Part shown: in pieces, positions 20,460 through 30,023 of the stretch
How positions within the stretch are numbered: position 1 is the first letter of the stretch
Layout: each line of letters begins with the position of its first letter
Origin: Pseudomonas hydrolytica
GTDB taxonomy: Bacteria > Pseudomonadota > Gammaproteobacteria > Pseudomonadales > Pseudomonadaceae
DNA: 64,000 bases
Assembly (NCBI RefSeq): GCF_021495345.1
Contig: NZ_CP099397.1
Coordinates: 806,001-870,000 of the forward strand
Reading direction: 5' to 3'
The notes under the pieces: model-generated
The model's input: the letters and a program-made list of their open reading frames with translations, nothing else
Databases searched by the model: none
Told to the model about the DNA's origin: nothing
Translations under genes and position numbers: made by a program

Positions 20460-22373
20460 ATGTCCGCACGACGCACCCGCAAAGACGACGGCAGCCAGTG
20501 GACCGTAGCCGACAGCCGTAGTGTCTACGGCATTCGCCATTGGGGCGCCGGCTATTTTTCGATCAATGACGCCGGTCGTATCGAGGTGCGTCCCAACGGC
20601 CCGGACAGCCCGCCCATCGACCTCTACGATCAGGTCGACGAACTGCGCCAGAGCGGCCTGTCGCTGCCCCTGCTGGTGCGCTTTCCGGACATCCTGCAGG
20701 ATCGCGTGCGCCGTCTGACCGGGGCCTTCGACGCCAGCATCGCGCGCCTGGATTACCAGAGCCGCTACACCGCGCTGTACCCGATCAAGGTCAACCAGCA
20801 GGAGGCGGTGATCGAGAACATCATCGCCACGCAGAATGTTTCCATCGGCCTCGAGGCCGGCTCCAAGCCCGAGCTGCTGGCCGTGCTGGCGCTGGCGCCG
20901 AAGGGCGGCACCATCGTCTGCAACGGCTACAAGGACCGCGAGTTCATCCGCCTGGCGCTGATGGGGCAGAAGCTCGGCCACAACGTGTTCATCGTCATCG
21001 AGAAGGAATCCGAGGTGCGCCTGGTGATCGAGGAGGCGGCCGAGCTCAAGGTCGCGCCGCAGATCGGTCTGCGCGTGCGCCTGTCTTCGCTGGCATCTTC
21101 CAAGTGGGCCGACACGGGCGGCGAGAAGTCCAAGTTCGGCCTGTCCGCCGCGCAGATTCTGCAGGTGGTCGAGCGTTTCAAGGCCGCCGGGCTGGACCAG
21201 GGCATCCGCCTGCTGCACTTCCATATGGGCTCGCAGATCGCCAACATCGCCGACTATCGCAAGGGCTTCCGCGAAGCCATCCGCTATTACGGCGAACTGC
21301 GCGCCATGGGCCTGCCGGTCGATCACATCGACGTCGGCGGCGGTCTGGGCGTGGACTACGACGGCACCCACTCGCGCAACGCCAGCTCGATCAACTACGA
21401 CATGCAGGACTACGCCGATGCCGTGGTCGACATGCTCAAGGAATTCTGCGACCGCCAGGAAATCCCCCATCCGCACATCTTCTCCGAGAGCGGCCGGGCG
21501 ATGACCGCGCACCACGCCGTGCTGCTGGTGCAGGTCACCGACGTCGAGCGGCACAACGACAAGGTGCCGGAGATCGATCCCAGCGCCGAACAGCCGGAAG
21601 TGCTGCAGGTGCTGATCGAACTACTGGAAGACAGCGACCCGGAGATGGTCGCCGAGACCTACTGGCGCGCCACCCACTACATCGAGGAAGTGGCCGCGCA
21701 GTACTCGGCCGGCAAGCTCAGCCTGGCGCAGAAGGCCCTGGCCGAGCAGTGCTACTTCGCCATCTGCCGTCGCCTGCACAACCAGCTCAAGGCCCGTCAG
21801 CGCTCGCACCGTGCGGTGCTCGACGAACTCAACGACAAGCTCGCCGACAAGTACATCTGCAACTTCTCGGTGTTCCAGAGCCTGCCGGACACCTGGGCCA
21901 TCGGCCAGATCCTGCCGATCCTGCCGCTGTCGCGCCTGGACGAGGAGCCGCTGCGCCGCGCGGTGCTGCAGGACCTGACGTGCGACTCCGACGGCAAGAT
22001 CCGCCAGTACGTCGACGAGCAGTCCATCGAGACCAGCCTGCCGGTGCACGAGATCCGCGAGGGTGAGGACTATGTGCTGGGCATCTTCCTGGTCGGCGCC
22101 TACCAGGAAATTCTCGGCGACATGCACAACCTGTTCGGCGATACCGACTCGGTGAACATCTACCAGGCGGCCGACGGCAGCGTGGTGCATGCCGGCATCG
22201 AGACCCACGACACCATCGAGGACATGCTGCGCTACGTGCACCTGTCGCCCGAGGAGCTGATGACCCACTACCGCGACAAGGTGGCCAGCGCCCGCATCAG
22301 CGCCCGCGAGCGTACGCAGTTCCTCGATGCCCTGCGCCTGGGTCTGACCCGCTCTTCCTACCTGGCTTCCTGA
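20460..22373 (+). CDS. speA: Biosynthetic arginine decarboxylase
   Basis: The 637-residue protein is a fold-III PLP enzyme. The PLP lysine is Lys110 in YPIKVNQQ. Other marks are the glycine-rich [12 protein letters not shown] loop, the [14 protein letters not shown] segment and CDSDGKI near the C-terminus. It converts arginine to agmatine for putrescine synthesis. The order yciH-speA is as in P. aeruginosa (PA4840-PA4839). Ribosome site GGAGAAC precedes the ATG. It converges with the DUF2214 gene across a 61-base gap holding an inverted repeat. Confidence 0.97.
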   Translation: MSARRTRKDDGSQWTVADSRSVYGIRHWGAGYFSINDAGRIEVRPNGPDSPPIDLYDQVDELRQSGLSLPLLVRFPDILQDRVRRLTGAFDASIARLDYQSRYTALYPIKVNQQEAVIENIIATQNVSIGLEAGSKPELLAVLALAPKGGTIVCNGYKDREFIRLALMGQKLGHNVFIVIEKESEVRLVIEEAAELKVAPQIGLRVRLSSLASSKWADTGGEKSKFGLSAAQILQVVERFKAAGLDQGIRLLHFHMGSQIANIADYRKGFREAIRYYGELRAMGLPVDHIDVGGGLGVDYDGTHSRNASSINYDMQDYADAVVDMLKEFCDRQEIPHPHIFSESGRAMTAHHAVLLVQVTDVERHNDKVPEIDPSAEQPEVLQVLIELLEDSDPEMVAETYWRATHYIEEVAAQYSAGKLSLAQKALAEQCYFAICRRLHNQLKARQRSHRAVLDELNDKLADKYICNFSVFQSLPDTWAIGQILPILPLSRLDEEPLRRAVLQDLTCDSDGKIRQYVDEQSIETSLPVHEIREGEDYVLGIFLVGAYQEILGDMHNLFGDTDSVNIYQAADGSVVHAGIETHDTIEDMLRYVHLSPEELMTHYRDKVASARISARERTQFLDALRLGLTRSSYLAS

Positions 22374-22380
22374 GCACTAT

Positions 22381-22422
22381 GGTGCGTGCGGCACACCCTG
22401 CAGCAGGGTGCGCCGTGCGCAT
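22381..22422. repeat. Inverted pair of REP-like family 2 elements
   Basis: GGTGCGTGCGGCACACC and an inverted AGGGTGCGCCGTGCGCAT face each other around CCTGCAGC. The pair fills the gap between convergent speA and the DUF2214 gene and may act as a two-way transcription stop. Confidence 0.6.
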
Positions 22423-22434
22423 CGAGCCGAGGGT

Positions 22435-22890
22435 TCAGCCGATCATCCCGTAGCCGCGCGCCATCAGCGCGGCCAGCAGCGGGATGGCCAGCAACAGCAG
22501 CAGTTCGAGGCGGATGCTCCAGGTCACCAGGGTCACCTGCCGGGGGCTCGGCTCGGGCACCTGGCCGGCCTTCACCGCGCCGCGCCATTTGATGAACACC
22601 ACGGTGGGCAGGATCGACAGCAAGCCGACCAGGACGAACAGCCCCACCTTGGCGTGGAACAGGCCGTTGCCCATGTAATAGGCGACGCCCTTGCCAAACC
22701 ACAGCACCCGGGCCACCCCGGTGGCCAGCACCAGAACGGCGCAGATGCCGTAGGCCAGGTCGGTGAGCATCAGGCTGCGCGCACGGCGCAGATCCAGCGG
22801 CGTCTTGAACAGCACGTGCTCGACGCTGAGCAGGGCGAACAGGGCGAAGATCGACAGAAAGTGCAGATAGGCGACGAAGGCGGCGGCCAT
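22435..22890 (-). CDS. DUF2214 small membrane protein
   Basis: The 151-residue protein starts MAAAFVAYLHFLSIFALFA with AAGGAG as ribosome site. Four membrane helices are visible at about residues 5-25, 45-65, 75-95 and 125-148. The family (DUF2214) has no known function. It lies 34 bases downstream of the MATE transporter gene on the same strand, so the two are probably one transcript. The longer frame beginning at 22977 overlaps the transporter gene and is rejected. Confidence 0.82.
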   Translation of the reverse strand: MAAAFVAYLHFLSIFALFALLSVEHVLFKTPLDLRRARSLMLTDLAYGICAVLVLATGVARVLWFGKGVAYYMGNGLFHAKVGLFVLVGLLSILPTVVFIKWRGAVKAGQVPEPSPRQVTLVTWSIRLELLLLLAIPLLAALMARGYGMIG

Positions 22891-22924
22891 GGGAGCTCCT
22901 TGCGGCAGACGGGCGGAGGGCGGA

Positions 22925-24274
22925 TCAGCGGTCGGCTCGGGCGAACCACAGGTCGCGCCGCGACAGCTGCCAAGCATAGCCAGCCAGCACCAGGCTGCGC
23001 AGTCCCATGAAGGCCAGAAATGCCAACCACAGCCCGTGATTGCCCAGGCCTTGCAGCCACCAGCCCAGCGGCAGGCTCAGGGCCAGGGCGATGAGCATCG
23101 CGTCGCGCATTTCTCTGGCTCGAGTGGCGCCGATAAACAGGCCGTCGAGCAGGTAGCTCCACACCGTCAGCAGCGGCAGCAGGGCCAGGTACGGCAGGTA
23201 GCTCAGGGCCAGTTCGCGCACTTCGGCGATGTCCGTCAGCATCCAGACGAACCAGTGTCCGCCGAGCAGGAAGAACAGGGCGAAGCCGGCGCTGGCCAGC
23301 AGCGACCAGGCGCCGGCCACCAGCAGTGAACGGCGCAGTGCGTCGCGGTCGCGGGCGCCCAGGGCGTGACCGCACAGGGCCTCCACGGCATGCGCCAGGC
23401 CGTCGAGGGCGTAGGCGGTGAGGGTCAGGCCGTTGAGCAGCAGGGCATTGGCCGCCACCGTGGCGTCGCCCAGGCGCGTGCCCTGCACGGTGACGAGAAA
23501 GAACACCAGCTGCAGGGCCAGGGTGCGGATAAAGATGTCGCGGTTGACCGCCAGCAGTGGGCGCCAGCTGCTCCAGTGCCGCAGCGCGCGGCTATCGAGA
23601 CGGCCGGGAAAGCCTGCGAGCGCGCCACGGGCCAGCCACAGGCCGAGCAGGGCGCCGCTCCATTCGGCGATTACCGAGGCCCAGGCCGCGCCGGCCACGC
23701 CCCATTCGAGACCGAGCACGAACAGCAGGTCCAGCGCGACGTTGAGCAGGTTGGCAGTGAGCAGAATGGCCAGCGGGCCACGGGCGCTCTGCGTGCCCAG
23801 CAGCCAGCCGACCAGGGCGTAGCTGGCCAGGCTGGCGGGCAGGCCGAACAGACGGATCTGGAAGTACTGCCGCGCCAGCGTATCCAGCTCGGCGGAGGGC
23901 TGCATCAGATGCAGCGCGGCATTGCTCAGCGGCAAGGCCAGCAGGCTCAGCAGCAGGGCCAGCAGCACGCCCAGGCTCAGACCCTGCACCAGCACCTGAC
24001 GCAGCGCACCGCCATCGCCGCGGCCCGCCGCCTGGGCGGCGAAGCCCGTGCTGCCCATGCGCAGAAAGCCCATGGCCCAGGTCAGCAGGGTATAGAGGCT
24101 GCCGCCCACCGCCACCGCCGCCAGTTGATGGGCGTGCGGCAGGTGACCGACCACGGCCGTATCGACCAGTGCCACCATGGGCACCGAGAGGTTGGACAGG
24201 ATCATCGGTGCGGCCAACGCCCAGACCTTGCGTTGGGTGGGGGCGTGGCGCCAGGCGTCGAGCAGGGCGAACAT
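22925..24274 (-). CDS. MATE family efflux transporter, DinF type
   Basis: The 449-residue protein has about 12 membrane helices. The start MFALLDAWRHAPTQRKVWALA has GGAG upstream. The helix 1 region ILSNLSVPMVALVDTAVVGHL carries the Asp typical of the DinF branch, which uses proton or sodium gradients to expel cationic compounds. Substrate is unknown; DinF-type members have been linked to oxidative-stress and drug resistance. An in-frame ATG at 24337 lacks a ribosome site. It is divergent from the macroglobulin gene with 172 bases between them. Confidence 0.9.
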   Translation of the reverse strand: MFALLDAWRHAPTQRKVWALAAPMILSNLSVPMVALVDTAVVGHLPHAHQLAAVAVGGSLYTLLTWAMGFLRMGSTGFAAQAAGRGDGGALRQVLVQGLSLGVLLALLLSLLALPLSNAALHLMQPSAELDTLARQYFQIRLFGLPASLASYALVGWLLGTQSARGPLAILLTANLLNVALDLLFVLGLEWGVAGAAWASVIAEWSGALLGLWLARGALAGFPGRLDSRALRHWSSWRPLLAVNRDIFIRTLALQLVFFLVTVQGTRLGDATVAANALLLNGLTLTAYALDGLAHAVEALCGHALGARDRDALRRSLLVAGAWSLLASAGFALFFLLGGHWFVWMLTDIAEVRELALSYLPYLALLPLLTVWSYLLDGLFIGATRAREMRDAMLIALALSLPLGWWLQGLGNHGLWLAFLAFMGLRSLVLAGYAWQLSRRDLWFARADR

Positions 24275-24446
24275 GGGCGGCTCCGACAAAACGCCGATTA
24301 TAGGCTCGGGCTGACGAGCCGCGCACGCCGCAGGCAAGGGTTTCGGGACTGTGCGTGGCTTGGCGATTTTTTCTGCGCAGCTCGTTCGCGCAAGGGCGCT
24401 CGGCTATAGTTGTCGGCCTCTGCGCCCCCTGATTCCGGAGCCCGCA

Positions 24447-27400
24447 ATGCCGAACAAAGGACTGCTTCTGGCCTTGGTGCTGACCCTGCTCAGCGCCTGT
24501 GATTCCTCTGAACCGCCTGCCACGGTCACCCCAGCCACCCCCGCTGCGCAACAAGCGCAGGCGCCGAAGCCGACGATCGATCGCGAAGCCTTGGCCAAGC
24601 GTCATGCCGGCCGCGAGCTGGAGGTGGTGGACGTCTCCGAAGTGCAGCTCGATGGCGCCAGCGCGCTGTCGGTGACCTTCTCCATGCCGCTGGACCCCGA
24701 CCAACCGTTCGCCGAACGCCTGCACCTGGTCGACAGCAAGAGCGGCAAGGTCGACGGCGCCTGGGAACTGACCGACAACCTCAGCGAGTTGCGCCTGCGT
24801 CACCTGGAGCCGCAGCGCAAACTGGTGCTGACCATCGATGCCGGTCTGCAGTCGATCAATGGCGGCAAACTCGCCAAAGAGCACGTCAGCCGCCTGGAAA
24901 CCCGCGACCTGCAGGCCAGCGTCGGCTTCGCCAGCCGCGGTTCGCTGCTGCCGACGCGCCTGGCCGAAGGCCTGCCGGTGATCGCGCTGAACGTCGACAA
25001 GGTCAACGTCGAGTTCTTCCGCATCAAGCCCGAGGCGCTGCCGCGCTTCCTGTCGCGCTGGGGCCGCGCCAGCAACCTGGATACCTGGGAGGCGCGCGAG
25101 CTGTTGCCGATGGCCGATCTGGTCTATGGCGGCCGCTTCGACCTCAACCCGGCGCGCAACACCCGTGAAACCCTGCTCTTGCCCATCGCCGGGCTGGAGC
25201 CGTTCAAGCAGCCTGGTGTTTATCTGGCGGTGATGCGCGAGGCTGGCAGCTACAGCTACTCGCAGCCGGCGACGCTGTTTTCCCTGAGCGATATCGGCCT
25301 GTCCGCGCATCGTTACCGTGACCGTCTCGACGTGTTCACCCAGGCGCTGGAGGGCGGCAAGGCGCAGTCCGGCGTGCAGTTGGAACTGCTCGATGGCGAT
25401 GGCGCGCTGCTCGCCGAAGGCAAGACCGATTCGGCCGGCCATGCGCAACTGCCGCTGCCGGCCAAGGCCCAGGTGCTGCTGGCCAAGCAGGACGAGCAGA
25501 CCAGCCTGCTGCGCCTGAACAGCCCGGCGCTGGACCTGGCCGAGTTCGATATCGCCGGGCCCAAGGCGCACGCGCTGCAGTTCTTCGTGTTCGGCCCGCG
25601 CGATCTGTATCGCCCCGGCGAGACCGTGCTGCTCAACGGCCTGCTGCGCGATGCCGATGGCCGCCCGGTCAAGGCTCAGCCGGTCAGCGTCGAGGTGCGC
25701 CGCCCGGACGAGCAGATCAGCCGCAAGTTCGTCTGGAATGCCGGTGATAACGGCCTCTATCAGTACCAGTTGCCACTCGCCGAAGAGGCGCCGACCGGCC
25801 GCTGGCAGCTGTTGCTCGACCTGGGCGATGGCAGCCCGCAGCTCTACGAATTTCTTGTCGAGGACTTCCTGCCCGAGCGCCTGGCCCTCGAACTCAAGGG
25901 CCAGGAGCAGCCCTACGCGCCGGGTGACAGCGCCGAGTTCGCGGTGACCGGACGTTACCTCTACGGTGCACCGGCCGCCGGTAATCGCCTGACCGGGCAA
26001 CTCTACGTACGCCCATTGCGCGAAGCGGTGGCGAGCCTGCCGGGTTACCAGTTCGGCGATATCACCGAGGCCGATCTGAGCCAGGATCAGGAACTCGACG
26101 AGGTCAATCTCGACGACCAGGGTCGTGCCGTGTTGCGCCCGGAAAACCGCTGGGGTGACGCCAAGTCGCCGCTGCGTTTGATCCTCCAGGCCAGCCTGCA
26201 GGAGTCCGGCGGACGCCCGATCACCCGCCGCATCGTCCAGCCGGTATGGCCGGCCGAGCGCCTGCCGGGCGTGCGCGGGCTGTTCGAGGGCGAGGAGGTC
26301 GATGCCGACAGCCTGGCCGAATTCGAAATACTGGTGGCCGACGCCGCCGGCAACAAACTGGCGGCCGACAACCTCAACGTGCGCCTGGTGCGTGAGCGTC
26401 GCGACTATTTCTGGAGCTTCTCCGACGGTGAAGGCTGGCGCCACAACTACAACGAGAAATTCCTCACCTTGAGCGACGAGCCGCTCAAGGTCGCCGCCGG
26501 CGGCACCGCCAAGGTCAGCTTCCCGGTGGAGTGGGGCCCGTACCGGGTCGAGGTGGTGGACAACCAGACCGGCCTGGTCAGCAGCCTGCGCTTCTGGGCC
26601 GGCTACCGCTGGCAGGACAACGCCGATGGCGGCGCGGTGCGCCCGGACCAGGTCAAGCTGGCCCTGGACAAGCCGGCCTACGCCGCTGGCGACGTGGCCC
26701 AGATCACCGTGACTCCGCCCGCTGCGGGCAACGGCTACCTGCTGCTCGAGTCCAGCGAGGGGCCGCTGTGGTGGCAGGAAATCAGCGTGCCGGCAGGCGG
26801 CAAGACCTTCGAGCTGCCCATCGATGAGAAATGGGCGCGTCACGACCTCTACCTCAGTGCTCTGGTGATTCGCCCTGGCGAGCGCAAGGCCCAGGTCACC
26901 CCGAAGCGGGCCGTTGGCCTGCTGCACCTGCCACTGGAGCGCGCCCCGCGCAAGCTGGCGCTGAGCCTGGAAGCGCCGGAAAAAATGCGTCCGAAGCAGC
27001 CGCTGAAGGTCAAGGTCAGTGTGCGCAACGCCGACGGCAGCATCCCCGACAAGGTGCATGTGCTGGTCGCCGCGGTGGACGTGGGCATCCTCAACATCAC
27101 CAGCTACGCCACCCCCGATCCCTTCGCCAACTTCTTCGGGCGCAAGGCCTATGGCGCCGACCAGCTGGATATCTACGGTCAGCTGATCGAAGCGCAGGGG
27201 CGTGTTGCCAGCCTGGCCTTCGGCGGTGACGCCGGCCTTGCCGCCGGTGGCAAGCGCCCGGATACCAGCGTGCTGATCGTCGCCCTGCAGAGCGATGCGC
27301 TGCAGTTGAACGACAAGGGTGAGGGCGAAGTCAGCCTGGACATTCCCGACTTCAACGGCGAGCTGCGGCTGATGGCCCAGGCCTGGAGCGACGAACGCTT

Positions 27401-29345
27401 CGGCATGGCCGAGGCCAAGACGGTGGTCGCCGCGCCGTTGATCGCCGAACTGTCGATGCCGCGCTTCCTCGCCGGTGGTGATGAAACCACCCTGGCGCTG
27501 GACCTGACCAACCTGTCCGGCAGCGAGCAGAAGCTCGATGTGCAGCTGGGCGTTGAAGGCCAGCTGCGTCTGCTCGGCAAGGGTGAATCGCCGATCAGTC
27601 TGAAGGATGGCCAGCGCACCACCTTGCGCATTCCGGTGCGCGCCGAGGGCGGCCTGGGCCAGGGCCGTATCCATGTCGAGGTGCAGGGCCTGGCGCTGCC
27701 GAACGAGACGCTGGGCGACTTCAGCCGTGAGTGGACACTGGGTATTCGCCCGGCGTATCCGGCGCAGTTGCAGCACTTCCGCGCGGTACTGGGGGAGGGC
27801 GAGCCCTGGAGCCTGCCGGCCGGCACCCTCAACCAGTTCGAGCCTGCCGGGCTGGAGGCCGTGCTGGCCCTGTCGAGCCGCCCGCCGCTGAACCTCGGCG
27901 AGCAGATCCGTGCGCTCAAGGCCTACCCCTACGGCTGCCTGGAACAGACCACCAGCGGCCTGTACCCGTCGCTCTACGCCGACGCCGCCAGCCTCAAACG
28001 CCTTGGCCTGGAAGGCGAGCCGGACGAGCAACGGCGCAAGAGCATCGAGCTGGGCATCGAGCGTCTGCTCGGCATGCAGCGCCACAATGGCGGCTTCGGC
28101 CTGTGGAGCGCCGAGAGCGAAGAGGAATACTGGCTCACCGCCTATGTCACCGACTTCCTCCTGCGCGCCCGCGAGCAGGGCTTTGGCGTACCGGCCGAGG
28201 CGCTGAAGAAGGCCAGTGATCGCCTGCTGCGCTACCTGCAGCAGAGCAGCCTGATCGAGGCCAGCTACAGCCAGGACTACGCCCACACCCGCTTCGCCGT
28301 GCAGGCCTATGCCGGCTACGTTCTGGCGCGTAGCCAGCAGGCGCCGCTGGGCACGCTGCGCAGCCTGTTCGACCGGCGCAGCGAGGCGCGCTCCGGCCTG
28401 CCGCTGGTGCAACTGGCCGCGGCGCTGAAGCTGATGGGCGATGCGCCGCGTGCCGAGCAGGCGTTGAACCAGGGGCTGATCCAGCAACGCGATGGCGAGC
28501 GCTGGATGGCCGACTACGGTAGCCCGCTGCGTGATCAGGCGCTGATCCTCGCCCTGCTGGAAGAGCACGACCTGGTGGCCGGCCAGCGCGAGCAGCGGCT
28601 GTTCGACCTGGCCGACGAACTGGCCGGCCAGCGCTGGCTGTCGACCCAGGAGCGCAACGCGCTGTTCCTCGCCGGTCGCGGCATTCTCGGCAAGCCGGAG
28701 CAGGCCTGGAGCGCCAAGCTTGCCAGCGGCACCTTCCAGTTCGAGCTGAGCAACCAGCAGCCCGGCATCAAGCTCGAGCGTGGCGAACTGGCCGAGCCGC
28801 TGAGCGTCAGCAACGCCGGCAGCGCCAAGCTGTATCAGCAGCTGACCCTGTCCGGTTATCCGAGCCAGGCGCCGCGCGCCGGGGGCGAGAACCTCAGCAT
28901 CGAGCGCGAGTACCTGGGCATGGACGGCCGTCCGCTCGATCTGCAGCGTCTCGACAGCGGTGAGCTGGTGCTGGTGCACCTGGCCGTGCGGGCCAAGCAG
29001 CGGGTACCGGATGCGCTGGTGGTGGACCTGCTGCCGGCCGGTCTGGAGCTGGAAAACCAGAACCTGGCACAGAGCGCGGCGAGCCTCGACGACGCCGGCA
29101 GCAACGTCAAGGAATGGCGCCAGTCGATGCAGAATGCGCGGATCAAGCACCAGGAATATCGCGGTGATCGCTACGTGGCAGCAGTGGACGTGGAAGGCTA
29201 CGGCACCACCCATCTGCTCTACCTGGCCCGTGCGGTGACACCGGGCAGCTATCGGGTGCCGCCACCTCAGGTGGAGTCCATGTACCGGCCGAGCTGGCAG
29301 GCGTTGGGCACTGCGCCGGAGAGTCTGGTCGTCAGGGGGCGCTAA
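24447..29345 (+). CDS. Alpha-2-macroglobulin lipoprotein, YfhM type
   Basis: The 1632-residue protein has a signal peptide with lipobox LLSAC (Cys18) and Asp at +2, which in E. coli favours inner-membrane retention. Macroglobulin-like domains follow, then the intact thioester motif CLEQ at Cys1164 in YGCLEQTTSGL, a helical thioester-domain region, and a C-terminal receptor-binding-like domain. It traps attacking proteases in the periplasm through the thioester (family knowledge, E. coli YfhM). Such genes normally sit directly before pbpC, as here, but a REP/RAYT unit now lies between them. The in-frame ATG at 24351 is rejected because the lipoprotein signal starts at 24447. Confidence 0.94.
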   Translation: MPNKGLLLALVLTLLSACDSSEPPATVTPATPAAQQAQAPKPTIDREALAKRHAGRELEVVDVSEVQLDGASALSVTFSMPLDPDQPFAERLHLVDSKSGKVDGAWELTDNLSELRLRHLEPQRKLVLTIDAGLQSINGGKLAKEHVSRLETRDLQASVGFASRGSLLPTRLAEGLPVIALNVDKVNVEFFRIKPEALPRFLSRWGRASNLDTWEARELLPMADLVYGGRFDLNPARNTRETLLLPIAGLEPFKQPGVYLAVMREAGSYSYSQPATLFSLSDIGLSAHRYRDRLDVFTQALEGGKAQSGVQLELLDGDGALLAEGKTDSAGHAQLPLPAKAQVLLAKQDEQTSLLRLNSPALDLAEFDIAGPKAHALQFFVFGPRDLYRPGETVLLNGLLRDADGRPVKAQPVSVEVRRPDEQISRKFVWNAGDNGLYQYQLPLAEEAPTGRWQLLLDLGDGSPQLYEFLVEDFLPERLALELKGQEQPYAPGDSAEFAVTGRYLYGAPAAGNRLTGQLYVRPLREAVASLPGYQFGDITEADLSQDQELDEVNLDDQGRAVLRPENRWGDAKSPLRLILQASLQESGGRPITRRIVQPVWPAERLPGVRGLFEGEEVDADSLAEFEILVADAAGNKLAADNLNVRLVRERRDYFWSFSDGEGWRHNYNEKFLTLSDEPLKVAAGGTAKVSFPVEWGPYRVEVVDNQTGLVSSLRFWAGYRWQDNADGGAVRPDQVKLALDKPAYAAGDVAQITVTPPAAGNGYLLLESSEGPLWWQEISVPAGGKTFELPIDEKWARHDLYLSALVIRPGERKAQVTPKRAVGLLHLPLERAPRKLALSLEAPEKMRPKQPLKVKVSVRNADGSIPDKVHVLVAAVDVGILNITSYATPDPFANFFGRKAYGADQLDIYGQLIEAQGRVASLAFGGDAGLAAGGKRPDTSVLIVALQSDALQLNDKGEGEVSLDIPDFNGELRLMAQAWSDERFGMAEAKTVVAAPLIAELSMPRFLAGGDETTLALDLTNLSGSEQKLDVQLGVEGQLRLLGKGESPISLKDGQRTTLRIPVRAEGGLGQGRIHVEVQGLALPNETLGDFSREWTLGIRPAYPAQLQHFRAVLGEGEPWSLPAGTLNQFEPAGLEAVLALSSRPPLNLGEQIRALKAYPYGCLEQTTSGLYPSLYADAASLKRLGLEGEPDEQRRKSIELGIERLLGMQRHNGGFGLWSAESEEEYWLTAYVTDFLLRAREQGFGVPAEALKKASDRLLRYLQQSSLIEASYSQDYAHTRFAVQAYAGYVLARSQQAPLGTLRSLFDRRSEARSGLPLVQLAAALKLMGDAPRAEQALNQGLIQQRDGERWMADYGSPLRDQALILALLEEHDLVAGQREQRLFDLADELAGQRWLSTQERNALFLAGRGILGKPEQAWSAKLASGTFQFELSNQQPGIKLERGELAEPLSVSNAGSAKLYQQLTLSGYPSQAPRAGGENLSIEREYLGMDGRPLDLQRLDSGELVLVHLAVRAKQRVPDALVVDLLPAGLELENQNLAQSAASLDDAGSNVKEWRQSMQNARIKHQEYRGDRYVAAVDVEGYGTTHLLYLARAVTPGSYRVPPPQVESMYRPSWQALGTAPESLVVRGR

Positions 29346-29352
29346 AAGCTGT

Positions 29353-29403
29353 CCCGGATTGCATCCGGGCTACAGGAGTTGCGTAGCCCGGATGCAATCC
29401 GGG
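29353..29403. repeat. Inverted REP pair upstream of RAYT gene
   Basis: CCCGGATTGCATCCGGGCTA (29353-29372) faces GTAGCCCGGATGCAATCCGG (from 29383), with about ten bases between. This head-to-head pair matches a REPIN-type doublet. It lies directly after the macroglobulin stop and 27 bases before the RAYT start. Confidence 0.9.
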
Positions 29404-29429
29404 GATTTTCGAGCACAAGGAGGTGCCGA

Positions 29430-29960
29430 ATGGTGAAATACCGAAGAGCCAAGGTAGCCGGCGGCTGTTATTTCTTGACGCTGGCTCTGCAAGACAGACG
29501 TAGTGATCTGCTGTTCAAAAACGCGGCGGTTTTACGTCGATGTATGCAGGATACGCAGGCACGACTGCCTTTTCGTGTACCTGCGTTGGTGGTGCTGCCA
29601 GATCACGTTCATATGCTGATGGTGCTACCACCTGATGACGCCGATTTCTCTGCGCGAATACGTATGCTCAAGGCCTCTTTCGTGGGAGCACTACGCCAGC
29701 GGGTTGGCAGCGAAGTGCGCACCAACGCCAAAGGTGAGGCCAACATCTGGCAGCGACGTTTTTGGGAGCATCTGATTCGTGACGAGCAGGATTACCGACA
29801 TCATGTGGACTACATCCATATCAATCCGCTCAAGCATGGTCTGGTCGCTCGCGTACGGGATTGGCCATTTTCCAGCTTTCATCATTATGTGCGTCAAGGC
29901 TTGCTACCCATCGACTGGGCCGGCGGAACAGGTGTCGAGATCGAAGATGCTGGTGAATGA
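29430..29960 (+). mobile_element. RAYT, REP-associated Y1 transposase
   Basis: This 176-residue coding sequence has the HUH-type metal motif HVHML and the catalytic Tyr region HHVDYIHINPLKHGLV, marks of IS200/IS605-like Y1 transposases of the REP-associated group (TnpA-REP). The start at 29430 has AAGGAGGTG upstream. Base and codon use are visibly AT-richer than in the neighbouring genes, which suggests a different origin. REP doublets of the same sequence flank it on both sides. Such enzymes cut REP hairpins and are thought to spread them; they do not usually move as simple insertion sequences. No disabling mutation is seen. Confidence 0.93.
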
Positions 29961-29967
29961 GGTATTC

Positions 29968-30018
29968 CCCGGATTGCATCCGGGCTACGCGGGATCTGTA
30001 GCCCGGATGCAATCCGGG
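29968..30018. repeat. Inverted REP pair downstream of RAYT gene
   Basis: CCCGGATTGCATCCGGGCTAC (from 29968) faces GTAGCCCGGATGCAATCCGG (from 29998), with ten bases between. The second unit ends six bases before the first possible pbpC start codon, and its last bases (GGGAG) serve as the only ribosome-site-like sequence of pbpC. Confidence 0.9.
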
Positions 30019-30023
30019 AGCTT

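Noticed and set aside
23592..29213. Open frame of 1873 codons on minus, opposite the macroglobulin gene
   Set aside because: It has His/Gln/Ala/Leu-rich repetitive composition, no recognisable domains or ribosome site, and lies entirely opposite a clear gene. GC-rich third positions create such shadows.
29430..29960. RAYT as a complete insertion sequence with terminal repeats
   Set aside because: The flanks are REP doublets, not IS ends, and no target duplication is visible. Single-copy RAYTs are usually vertically inherited domesticated enzymes.
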